NCBI GenBank assembly: GCA_007122815.1
Contig: SKSV01000224.1
Span: 1-5,275 of the forward strand
Length of the DNA: 5,275 nt
Direction of reading: 5' to 3'
Source of the DNA: Trueperaceae bacterium
Lineage (GTDB): Bacteria > Deinococcota > Deinococci > Deinococcales > Trueperaceae
Both the position numbers and the translations under genes were made by a program. Shown piece after piece: positions 1 to 5,275 of this stretch. The stretch's first letter is position 1. Each line of letters starts with the position of its first letter. A model generated the notes under the pieces. That model was not told the DNA's origin, did not search any database, and worked only from the letters and a program-made list of their open reading frames with translations.

Positions 1-1134
1 CTCGAGCCAAGGGGTACGTTCTCGACCGGCGCCGTCGCGGGTCAGACGGCGGGCCGGTTCCGCAACAACGGCACCGAACCCCTACCCGTTCGAAGCTCGG
101 TTCAGAGCTACGTGATGCGGTTCGAGACGCGCGACGAGCGGGGCGAGCAGGTGGTGGCTCTCGCTCACCTGTTCGTGCCCGACGAACCTGTGGACGCAGG
201 CGCGTTGCTCGCCTTCGCACCGGGCTCCACGGGCTTGGTCGACGCCTGCGCACCCTCACGCCCCTACGTCGATGGAGGAAGCCTGGACACCTACGGCGCC
301 TACGGTCTGGCCTACGCGGGTCAGGGCATGCCGGTCGTGGTCCCGAACTACATCGGCTTCTTCGACCCCGGCCGACGACAGCCGTACTTCGTGGCCGACG
401 CCGAAGCTCACGTGGTGCTCGACGCGCTGCGCGCAGCCGCCACGGCGCTCACCGAGATGAACCCTTCTCTCGCTCCCCACAGTGCCTTCGCCGCGGGCTT
501 CTCGCAAGGCGGTCACGCGGTGTTCGCGGCAGCCGACCGAGCCACCGACTACGCTCCAGAGGTGCCGCTCGACGGCGTCCTCGGGTTCGGGCCCAGCGGT
601 GAGGTCGACGTCGTGCTGCGGGCGTTCCCCTACGTGGCTCCATGGATCCTGGAGGCCTACGCGCGGACCTACCCCGGCAGCATCGAGCCCGCGGAACTGC
701 TGCAGGAGCCTTTCGCAAGCAGGCTCCCAGGAGACATCGAGCGCCTCTGCATCGCCGGAGTGCAAGCGGAGTACCCCGGCGACGCGGCGGCGCTGCTCCA
801 GCCACAGCTCGCCCAAGCCTTGCGTGAGGGCACGTTGAGCACCGACTTCCCGACCCTGGCCGAGCTCATCGAGACCAACCAGACCGGCGTGCGGCCTCAC
901 GGGCTGCCGGTGATCATCCTCCAAGGCGTCGATGATCCCGTCGCCCCCCTCGCCGACCAGGACCGCTTCGTGAGGCGCCTGTGCGATTCTGGCAGTGCAG
1001 TGCGCTACCCGAACTACTTGCGCACCCGACACGAGACGCGTTACATCGGTTTCGAGGAGGCGCTCGGCTGGATGCGCGCGCTCGCGGCAGGCGAGGACGC
1101 GCCATCGGACTGCGACGCCACAGCTCGAGACTGA
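1..1134 (+). CDS. Secretory lipase-family alpha/beta-hydrolase, 5'-partial (paralog 1)
   Basis: Probable secreted esterase or lipase of the LIP (secretory lipase) family; substrate unknown. A GTG at 112 could serve as a start, but the frame is open from base 1. The 37 codons before it still align with the downstream paralog (the SVQSYVMRFET stretch matches AVDVYGLRFAT), so the gene almost certainly starts outside the window. Counted from base 1, the nucleophile elbow GFSQG has Ser at 502-504, the acid Asp follows QGVD at 934-936, and the His of RTRHE is at 1030-1032. The family signature GSTG...CAPS lies near 223-258. Cysteines of CAPS, RLCIAG, RLCDSG and SDCD all match cysteines in the second paralog, suggesting two disulfides and an extracytoplasmic location. 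A signal peptide would lie beyond the left edge. Family assignment is strong; substrate is not inferable. Confidence 0.9.
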   Translation, partial: LEPRGTFSTGAVAGQTAGRFRNNGTEPLPVRSSVQSYVMRFETRDERGEQVVALAHLFVPDEPVDAGALLAFAPGSTGLVDACAPSRPYVDGGSLDTYGAYGLAYAGQGMPVVVPNYIGFFDPGRRQPYFVADAEAHVVLDALRAAATALTEMNPSLAPHSAFAAGFSQGGHAVFAAADRATDYAPEVPLDGVLGFGPSGEVDVVLRAFPYVAPWILEAYARTYPGSIEPAELLQEPFASRLPGDIERLCIAGVQAEYPGDAAALLQPQLAQALREGTLSTDFPTLAELIETNQTGVRPHGLPVIILQGVDDPVAPLADQDRFVRRLCDSGSAVRYPNYLRTRHETRYIGFEEALGWMRALAAGEDAPSDCDATARD

Positions 1135-1143
1135 ACTGCTCAC

Positions 1144-1150
1144 GGGAGGA
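1144..1150 (+). promoter_or_regulatory. Ribosome binding site of the second lipase gene
   Basis: GGGAGGA ends three bases before the ATG at 1154. It decides the start: the same frame is open further upstream, from 995, but that stretch lies inside the first gene and has no comparable site. The hydrophobic signal sequence also begins just after 1154. Confidence 0.75.
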
Positions 1151-1153
1151 CCC

Positions 1154-2419
1154 ATGCTCATCCTCGAGAACCGACGACACCTCGGCCTGCTGACCGTCTT
1201 GCTCCTGTTGCCGGCGCTGGCCTTCTGGACGGCAGCGCAGGAGCAACCCGCCTCGGGCGGGCTCGCGCTCGCGCCGGGGAGCATCGTCGAGGTCGTCTAC
1301 GAAGAGCGCTTGAGCGTACAGGAGGTGTTGGCAGCAGCCGCCACGCCGTTCGGTCGTTACGGGCCTCCGCGCGTCGAGAACGCCGTCGACGTCTACGGTC
1401 TGCGCTTCGCTACCACCGGCTTGGAGGGCACGGTGGCCGTCGTCACGGCGTCCTTGTTCGTCCCGGTCGAGCCTCCACGAGAGTCCTCCCCCCTGTACGT
1501 CTTCGGCGCCGGTACCACGGGACTGGCGGGGGTCTGTGCGCCCTCGCGCGAGCACGAGCTCCCCCAGCCCCTCGGCAACTACCGCGGCTACCTCGCTCCG
1601 TACGCTGGCCGCGGGATCGTCACGGTCTTCCCCGACTACTTGGGCTTCGAGGACCCCGCGCGCCCTCAGGCCTACTTCCACGCCGCCAGCGAGGCCCACG
1701 TGATGCTCGATGCGGCGCGCGCCACGCGAGCCCTCTTCGCTGAGGCGCCTTGGCTGGGAGAGCTGCAGAACGCGGTGCTCATGGGAGGTTACTCGCAAGG
1801 TGGCCACGCGGCCTTCGCGGCTGCGGACCTGCGGCCCTGGTACGCCCCCGAGATTCCGCTGCTCGGGATGATCGGGTACGGGGCCACGACCGACGTGCGT
1901 CCGCTCTTCCTCGAGGGCCCTTACTACGCCCCGTACGTCTTGGCGAGCTGGTCGGCGATCTACGGTGCTCAGCAGGTCGAGGCCGAAGCGGTGCTCGCCA
2001 GCCGGTGGCTGCCCGCGCTCGAGCGCGAGGCGATCACGGAGTGCGTGGATCGAGTTCAGCAGGTGTTCCCGTTCGACGTGGACGCCATGTACACGCCCGA
2101 GTTCGCGCGCTCGCTGCGCGCCGGGACGCTGGAGCGTGACTTCCCCGGACTCCACGCGGTCTTCGAGGAGAACAAGACCGGTCTCTCAGGCCACGGGCTA
2201 CCTGCGCTGGTGGTTCAGGGAGGTCAGGACATCATCGTGCGGGATCCGACGCAGGAGCGCTTCGTTGCGGCGCTGTGCGCCGCGGGTAGCGCGGTCGAGT
2301 ACGTGAACGTTCGCGATGCCAGGCATCGCGACACCCGCCCGGCCGGGTTCGAGACGGCGGTGACATGGATCCACGAGCGCAGTGCTGGGGCCCCGGCGCC
2401 GTCCAGCTGTGTCCCCTGA
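1154..2419 (+). CDS. Secretory lipase-family alpha/beta-hydrolase with signal peptide (paralog 2)
   Basis: A 421-residue probable secreted esterase or lipase. Residues 1-28 form a signal peptide: a charged start with R7 and R8, a leucine-rich core at 10-25, and likely cleavage after TAA (26-28). The LIP-family motif GTTG is at 120-123 and is followed by CAPS with C128. FPDYLGFEDP (159-168) matches the conserved PDY-G strand. The nucleophile elbow GYSQG puts Ser214 in place, Asp359 lies in QGGQD, and His391 in ARH. C128, C297, C375 and C419 all have partners in paralog 1, so two disulfides are plausible. The region at about 240-345 between Ser and Asp is long and helical-looking, as expected for the family's cap domain. 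It starts 19 bp after paralog 1 with its own ribosome binding site, so the pair is probably one operon. Substrate is unknown; short-chain esterase or polyester hydrolase are possibilities. Confidence 0.93.
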   Translation: MLILENRRHLGLLTVLLLLPALAFWTAAQEQPASGGLALAPGSIVEVVYEERLSVQEVLAAAATPFGRYGPPRVENAVDVYGLRFATTGLEGTVAVVTASLFVPVEPPRESSPLYVFGAGTTGLAGVCAPSREHELPQPLGNYRGYLAPYAGRGIVTVFPDYLGFEDPARPQAYFHAASEAHVMLDAARATRALFAEAPWLGELQNAVLMGGYSQGGHAAFAAADLRPWYAPEIPLLGMIGYGATTDVRPLFLEGPYYAPYVLASWSAIYGAQQVEAEAVLASRWLPALEREAITECVDRVQQVFPFDVDAMYTPEFARSLRAGTLERDFPGLHAVFEENKTGLSGHGLPALVVQGGQDIIVRDPTQERFVAALCAAGSAVEYVNVRDARHRDTRPAGFETAVTWIHERSAGAPAPSSCVP

Positions 2420-2521
2420 AGCGGTCGCGACATGCGCGACGAAGTCGTGGAGCGCCGCGAGGACGGTTCCGGCCACCCCCACCGCAGCGAAAGCGAGCGC
2501 GAGCTGCAGCACGGTGTTCAC
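2198..2521 (-). CDS. Possible small membrane protein, or remnant of one
   Basis: A GTG start at 2521 has a strong AGGGAGG site five bases upstream on the - strand. The frame is 107 codons long. The first 35 or so residues begin VNTVLQLALAFAAVGVAG and contain one clear hydrophobic segment at about 3-24, with codons ending in G or C as in a real gene. After about residue 36 the frame runs antisense into the lipase gene's 3' end, turns arginine- and proline-rich, and loses any recognisable character. Two readings are possible: a small membrane protein overlapping its convergent neighbour by some 220 bp, or a gene truncated when the lipase segment was joined here. I recognise no family. The N-terminal part is better supported than the tail. 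Confidence 0.35.
   Translation of the reverse strand: MNTVLQLALAFAAVGVAGTVLAALHDFVAHVATASGDTAGRRRGPSTALVDPCHRRLEPGRAGVAMPGIANVHVLDRATRGAQRRNEALLRRIPHDDVLTSLNHQRR
2311..2331. repeat. Perfect 21-base palindrome inside the second lipase gene
   Basis: TCGCGATGCC and GGCATCGCGA are perfect 10-base arms around one central A. It lies in the codons for the RDARHRD segment that carries the catalytic His391. As RNA, the one-base spacer is too small for a loop, so a hairpin would have to open two or more pairs. It may be a DNA-binding site or chance; nothing else in the sequence assigns it a role. Confidence 0.6.
2424..2440 (+). terminator. Hairpin just after the lipase operon, weak terminator candidate
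   Basis: GTCGCG and CGCGAC form a 6-bp GC stem with a 5-base loop, starting five bases after the stop codon of the second lipase gene. No T-run follows, so it is not a canonical intrinsic terminator. It may stabilise the 3' end or be incidental. Confidence 0.25.
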
Positions 2522-2568
2522 GCGGGCCTCCCTTGGTAGCGTTCTTCGTTCTGAGAGCGGATCTCCAT
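2518..2568 (-). CDS. Possible 16-codon leader ORF coupled to the small membrane protein
   Basis: An ATG at 2568 is preceded on the - strand by GAGG with a six-base spacer. It encodes MEIRSQNEERYQGRPA and then TGA. The stop overlaps the next GTG start as GTGA, a classic arrangement for translational coupling. A second in-frame ATG at 2580 would add MRYT but has a poorer site. The peptide is hydrophilic with no recognised family. It may be a leader peptide, the remaining end of a deleted gene, or chance. Confidence 0.3.
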   Translation of the reverse strand: MEIRSQNEERYQGRPA

Positions 2569-2571
2569 CGT

Positions 2572-2592
2572 GTACCTCATTTACTAAGGTAC
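2572..2592. promoter_or_regulatory. Inverted repeat upstream of the small - strand ORFs, operator candidate
   Basis: GTACCT and AGGTAC are perfect 6-base arms around a 9-base AT-rich spacer, an island of A and T in a GC-rich setting. On the - strand it sits a few bases before the leader ATG and covers its ribosome binding site. This is where a repressor site or a translation-controlling stem would lie. No convincing -35/-10 pair was found with it. Confidence 0.3.
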
Positions 2593-2659
2593 CACGAGCT
2601 ATCTCGACCTACGTGAGGCATCACACACCGCACGCCCCAACGGGCATGTCTGTCGGCGA

Positions 2660-2680
2660 GCGGCTCCAGCGATCAGCCGC
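2660..2680 (-). terminator. Hairpin just after the SRAP gene, weak terminator candidate
   Basis: GCGGCT and AGCCGC form a 6-bp stem with a 9-base loop, starting two bases beyond the TGA of the SRAP gene on the - strand. No T-run follows, so intrinsic termination is doubtful. Its placement at the end of the rep-SRAP unit is what makes it worth marking. Confidence 0.3.
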
Positions 2681-2682
2681 GT

Positions 2683-3339
2683 TCAGGGCGCGAGCGCTTG
2701 TACCAGGCTCGGGTCGTCGGTCCTGGCGTTGCCGACGCGGGCGTCCACGGGGTACGGGCGTAGCCACGCATCGGGACAGGGCCCGAGCAGGTCGTCGACC
2801 AGCTCCGGGTCGCGTGCCTGGGGATCTAGCCAGCGCCCCATGTCCGCGGGCGCGAGGACCACGGGCATGCGGTCGTGGAGCTCGGCCATGACCTCGTTCG
2901 GCGCACAGGTCAGGATCGTGACGCTGTTGCCCTCTTGCCGTTCGGCGTAGAGCCCGGCCAGGAGCATAGGTGCGCCGTCGTGGCGCACGACGTGATAGGG
3001 CTGCTTGCGGCCGCCCTCGGAGCGCCACTCGTAGAAGCCGCTGGCGGGCACCACGCAGCGCGAGCGCCGCATGGCGTCCCGGAAGCTCGGCTTCTGAGCG
3101 GCGCTCTCCGAGCGAGCGTTGAAGAGCGTCGCGCGGAAGCGGTTGGGGTCGTCCACCCATGCCGGAACCAACCCCCAGCGTCCTTCGAGGACTTCACGCG
3201 CCCCGCCCAAGCGCTCACGGACCCAGGGCACGACCTGGGTCGGCGCGACGTTGAAGCGCGGCTCGACGGGGAACGCGTCCAGCTCGAGCAGCGCGCTCAG
3301 GTCGGTCTCGTCGTGGTAGAGGGTGTACCGACCACACAC
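2683..3339 (-). CDS. yedK: SRAP-family abasic-site processing protein (YedK/HMCES-like)
   Basis: A 218-residue protein of usual family length. SRAP proteins bind abasic sites in single-stranded DNA and form a thiazolidine crosslink through Cys2, shielding the lesion from strand breakage at forks. The sequence begins MCGRYT, so Cys2 is exposed once Met1 is removed. The other hallmark residues are present: FNVAPTQ (29-35), N74 in FNARSE, E104 in GFYEW, and H155 in HDRMPV. The canonical ILTT is ILTC here (C145). The start is GTG, with GGAGGAG five bases upstream at 3345-3351 on the plus-strand map. It begins 24 bp after the rep stop, so it is probably co-transcribed with rep from the origin-proximal promoter. 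An SOS link known for chromosomal relatives is not visible: no LexA box was seen. Family call is very secure; the replicon-specific role is inference. Confidence 0.96.
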   Translation of the reverse strand: MCGRYTLYHDETDLSALLELDAFPVEPRFNVAPTQVVPWVRERLGGAREVLEGRWGLVPAWVDDPNRFRATLFNARSESAAQKPSFRDAMRRSRCVVPASGFYEWRSEGGRKQPYHVVRHDGAPMLLAGLYAERQEGNSVTILTCAPNEVMAELHDRMPVVLAPADMGRWLDPQARDPELVDDLLGPCPDAWLRPYPVDARVGNARTDDPSLVQALAP

Positions 3340-3363
3340 GAGGGCTCCTCCGATGCCGGGGCG

Positions 3364-4938
3364 TCAGTCACCGTCGGCGAGTTCAGCCAAGACGCGCTCG
3401 CGGTCCTCGCCCTGGTACTCCTGGAGCAGTCCCGCGCGCTTCACGAAGTCCTTCACGTCTCGCAGGTGGGCAGGCAGGTCCACGAAGCCGTGACTGAGCA
3501 TCACGTCCAAGCGGCTGATCTCGAAGAGCGCTCCTTGCCAAGCGTCGCGCTCGATGCGCTCCAGGGTGAAGCGGTGCAGCGTCGCCTGCATCAGGGTGCG
3601 CACGAGTTCCTGCTGATCGGACGAGAGCTCCTCCCAAGCGCCTTGCGCGAACTCCCTGCGCTGCTGGTTGTAGCTCTCGGTGATGCTCGCAGCGATCGCG
3701 CGCACCGCTTCTCGTGTGAGCCTTTGCTCGACGGTTGACTCCGGCGCGCTGGCCGGCGGCTCGATGCCCTGCTGCAACAGGCTGTGGACGAAACCAGGCA
3801 GGTTGTAGATGGGCCGGCCCGCCCCCTCGGCCTTGCGCTGGAGCGACTTGGCGTAGAGCACGACGTCGATCACGCGTCGGGCGCCGAACTGCTTCACAGT
3901 GGAGTCGGGGTCGACGGCCCAACCGATGTCCAGGAGGGCGTCGCGGGCTTGGAGCGCCTTGAGCCGCGCTTCGGCATCGGCCTCGCGCGGCACGCGTCGC
4001 GCGATGCTGTCGGGTAGGCGCACGCGCGGCTTGAACACGTCGTTCTTGCTCATCAGGATGTCGACCTTCTGGTACTTCCTGCCGACCTTGACGCCCTGAT
4101 ACTCGAAGGTGAGGCAGGTGTAGCGCGCGAACTCTTCTTGGGCCTTGTCCAAGACGTAGGTGAAGTCCTTGAAGCGCTCGTACTTCCCCTCGAGGCCGAG
4201 ACGGACCTTGAGCTCGTCGACGTCGAAGTGCAGGTGCCGCTTCTCACCGCCGTAGCTGGTCGTGTAGAGCACCTCGAACAGGCGCATGCTGTTGAAGCTC
4301 TCGAAGCTCAGCAGCTGTTCGGTCGGGATGATGCTGAAGTCCCTGCGCAACTGCAACAGGTACGGCTTGAGCTTGTCGTGGATCTTGAGCTCTATGCACG
4401 CCAACTTCTCGCGGCTGTCGCGGCCCGAGTCGTAACGGGCCTCGGACACCCACTGGAACATCAGCCAGTCGCCGTTGGACTCCTTGACCTGAACCGTCTG
4501 CTCCAACAGCTCCCGAGCCGACTCCTCGATCCGCGAGTAGATGCTCTTCCCGCGGATGTTGAAGATCTGGGCGTACTCCCACGCCGTGATGCGGATAGGC
4601 TCGAGGTCGTGGTCGTCACGCGTGATGTCGGAGAGCGCGAGCACCAGCAGGCGCTTGGTCAGCAGCCCCATCTCCTGGCGACTCAGAGCGAGAGGGTTCG
4701 CTTGCGTGACGGCAACCCTTCCGCCACGCCGCTCCAACGAGCGCCGTTGCGCGTTGCGCCCAACTACCGCTCTCGTTCCGCGCTTCGAGCTCTGGTCCTT
4801 CCGCGTCCCCGCCTTGGCGGCGCTGCGCCCATCACCTCTCCCCTGCCCCGCCACACCCACATCCTCGCGGTCGCTAGGGGTATCGTCCTTGCCAAAGGCA
4901 CGCTCGCCCTGCTCGGGGGTCACCTTGCGCCTCGCCAT
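3364..4938 (-). CDS. rep: Plasmid replication initiator, Rep_3/RepB type, with long terminal extensions
   Basis: A 524-residue initiator that would bind origin iterons and open the origin. Residues about 76-200 fit the first winged helix of the Rep_3 family: VTQANPLALSRQEMGLL, the LLVLALSDI stretch, ITAWEYAQIF, then KLKPYLLQLRRDFSIIP. Residues about 205-300 fit the second: SFNSMRLFEVLYT, FDVDELKVRLGL, YERFKDFTYVLDKAQEEF. Residues 1-75 are a basic, low-complexity tail. Residues about 320-390 include IYNLPGFVHSLLQQG, similar to C-terminal parts of other plasmid Rep proteins, and 400-524 form a further charged, helical extension. Usual Rep_3 members are roughly 230-350 residues, so this one is long. 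The ATG at 4938 has no good Shine-Dalgarno sequence, which could keep Rep scarce. It reads away from the adjacent iteron array, and SRAP follows in the same direction. Confidence 0.93.
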   Translation of the reverse strand: MARRKVTPEQGERAFGKDDTPSDREDVGVAGQGRGDGRSAAKAGTRKDQSSKRGTRAVVGRNAQRRSLERRGGRVAVTQANPLALSRQEMGLLTKRLLVLALSDITRDDHDLEPIRITAWEYAQIFNIRGKSIYSRIEESARELLEQTVQVKESNGDWLMFQWVSEARYDSGRDSREKLACIELKIHDKLKPYLLQLRRDFSIIPTEQLLSFESFNSMRLFEVLYTTSYGGEKRHLHFDVDELKVRLGLEGKYERFKDFTYVLDKAQEEFARYTCLTFEYQGVKVGRKYQKVDILMSKNDVFKPRVRLPDSIARRVPREADAEARLKALQARDALLDIGWAVDPDSTVKQFGARRVIDVVLYAKSLQRKAEGAGRPIYNLPGFVHSLLQQGIEPPASAPESTVEQRLTREAVRAIAASITESYNQQRREFAQGAWEELSSDQQELVRTLMQATLHRFTLERIERDAWQGALFEISRLDVMLSHGFVDLPAHLRDVKDFVKRAGLLQEYQGEDRERVLAELADGD

Positions 4939-4960
4939 CGTTGCCGGACTCTACCACCCT

Positions 4961-5035
4961 TAACGGGGAACCGTATACGATTCTTCACCGCTTCTCGGCT
5001 ACAGTGGGGAACGCGAGTACCCCAACTTCCCCACT
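4961..5035 (-). promoter_or_regulatory. Probable rep promoter and autoregulatory operator with opposed iteron copies
   Basis: This lies directly upstream of rep. Two iteron-like cores read on the plus strand, opposite to the main array: ACGGGGAACCG with TATACG (about 4962-4979), and AGTGGGGAACG with AGTACC (5003-5021). The second forms a perfect 9-base inverted repeat, AGTGGGGAA (5003-5011) with TTCCCCACT (5027-5035), together with the first array iteron. The 8-base palindrome CGTATACG (4972-4979) may contain the -10 element (TATACG on the - strand); a good -35 was not found. In iteron plasmids, inverted half-iterons at the rep promoter bind Rep dimers to repress rep. That role here is inferred from position and pattern. 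Confidence 0.55.
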
Positions 5036-5151
5036 TCGGTACCGGCCGTTCCCCAGTTGGTACCCCATCTCTCCCCCTTCGGTACCCGGCCTCTCCCGCC
5101 CCGGTCCCACCAGGTCCCCGTACGAGTCCCTCTCCTTCCCCGCTCGGCACC
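5014..5151. repeat. Phased array of degenerate iterons (candidate origin)
   Basis: Six units of about 22 bp, plus a decayed seventh, share the plus-strand pattern CGGTACCC, a variable middle, then TTCCCC and CTT. The base after the second or third G of each core falls at 5018, 5040, 5061, 5083, 5105, 5127 and 5148. Spacings are therefore 22, 21, 22, 22, 22 and 21, about two helical turns, placing all sites on one DNA face. The four units nearest rep are best conserved; those at 5102, 5123 and 5145 have lost GTACC or TTCCCC. Phased repeats beside a Rep_3 initiator are the standard sign of an iteron origin. Confidence 0.75.
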
Positions 5152-5275
5152 GGCTTGACGCGTCAGCCACGCCAAAACGCTGCGCCCATTAATGGTAAAG
5201 AAAGAACTACCCGAATAGACAGCAAACAACACCGCATGCTGTTGCCTCCAAGATCTGTTGCTGCCATCACCCTAC
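5152..5275. other. Origin flank: AT-richer segment with palindromes and short repeats
   Basis: No convincing gene is seen here. Base composition shifts from very GC-rich to AT-richer from about 5186, as expected of a duplex-unwinding region beside iterons. It holds two perfect 10-base palindromes, TGACGCGTCA (5156-5165) and CCATTAATGG (5186-5195). It also has two CTGTTGC direct repeats 16 bp apart (5239-5245, 5255-5261) and a CAACA/TGTTG inverted pair around 5228-5244. No match to a DnaA box was found by eye. The segment runs off the right edge, so its full extent is unknown. Confidence 0.4.

Noticed and set aside
995..1153. Upstream extension of the second lipase gene to an ATG at 995
   Set aside because: The extension overlaps the first gene, is arginine-rich, and would bury the signal peptide; ATG 1154 has a ribosome binding site and the signal sequence directly after it.
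256..1284. 342-codon open frame antisense to the first lipase gene
   Set aside because: No recognisable domain and no good ribosome binding site; it crosses the boundary between two real genes.
1509..1516. GGTACC in the lipase gene and near 2588 as extra iterons
   Set aside because: Only the six-base core is shared; the TTCCCC half and 22-bp phasing are missing, so these are likely chance.
914..2155. 413-codon open frame antisense to the lipase genes
   Set aside because: Open only because of GC-rich codons on the other strand. It spans two genes, is arginine- and glutamate-rich without domains, and the + strand proteins have intact catalytic motifs.
2382..2891. 169-codon + strand frame across the convergent junction
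   Set aside because: Arginine-rich, no domain, and its second half is antisense to the SRAP gene.
2875..3738. 287-codon + strand frame over the SRAP and rep genes
   Set aside because: Shadow of two well-supported - strand genes; low-complexity composition with no motif.
5014..5151. CRISPR array
   Set aside because: The units are about 22 bp with no distinct spacers and degenerate sequence; phasing and position beside rep fit iterons.
4941..5192. 83-codon + strand frame over the rep promoter and iterons
   Set aside because: Serine- and proline-rich product of the TTCCCC repeats, no ribosome binding site, and it covers the inferred regulatory region.
4999..5232. 77-codon - strand frame over the iterons
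   Set aside because: Its peptide is a readout of the GGGGTACCG repeats (recurring G-T and W-G-T), so the repeats explain it better than coding does.

Overview
This looks like the replication module of a plasmid (or plasmid-like secondary replicon) from a GC-rich bacterium, together with a stretch of its cargo. All long frames use mostly G or C in the third codon position, and starts carry GGAGG-type ribosome binding sites. The host cannot be named from this window. A Gram-negative with a secretory lipase repertoire, such as a myxobacterium-like lineage, would fit, but there is no marker gene.

Left part (1-2419, + strand): two tandem, clearly paralogous alpha/beta-hydrolases of the secretory lipase (LIP) family. 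The first is cut by the left edge of the window. The second is complete, begins 19 bp after the first and has a signal peptide. Both keep the Ser-Asp-His triad and four matching cysteines, so they are probably co-transcribed secreted esterases or lipases.

Middle (2420-2682): a convergent junction of about 260 bp. It holds a weak hairpin after each flanking gene. On the - strand it also holds a possible 16-codon leader ORF that overlaps, as GTGA, the start of a short frame with a hydrophobic N-terminus. An inverted repeat lies just upstream of the leader.

Right part (2683-4938, - strand): a long Rep_3/RepB-type replication initiator, followed 24 bp downstream by a SRAP-family (YedK/HMCES) abasic-site DNA-protein crosslinking protein. 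The two are probably one operon.

Right end (4939-5275): upstream of rep lies what I read as the origin. It contains a phased array of about 22-bp degenerate iterons, two opposed iteron-like copies at the rep promoter (a probable autoregulatory operator), and an AT-richer flank with two 10-bp palindromes whose centres are exactly 30 bp apart. Rep would bind the iterons to open the origin and the opposed copies to repress itself. SRAP would be made with Rep and could protect abasic sites in single-stranded DNA during replication. No CRISPR array, tRNA, rRNA or insertion sequence was seen.
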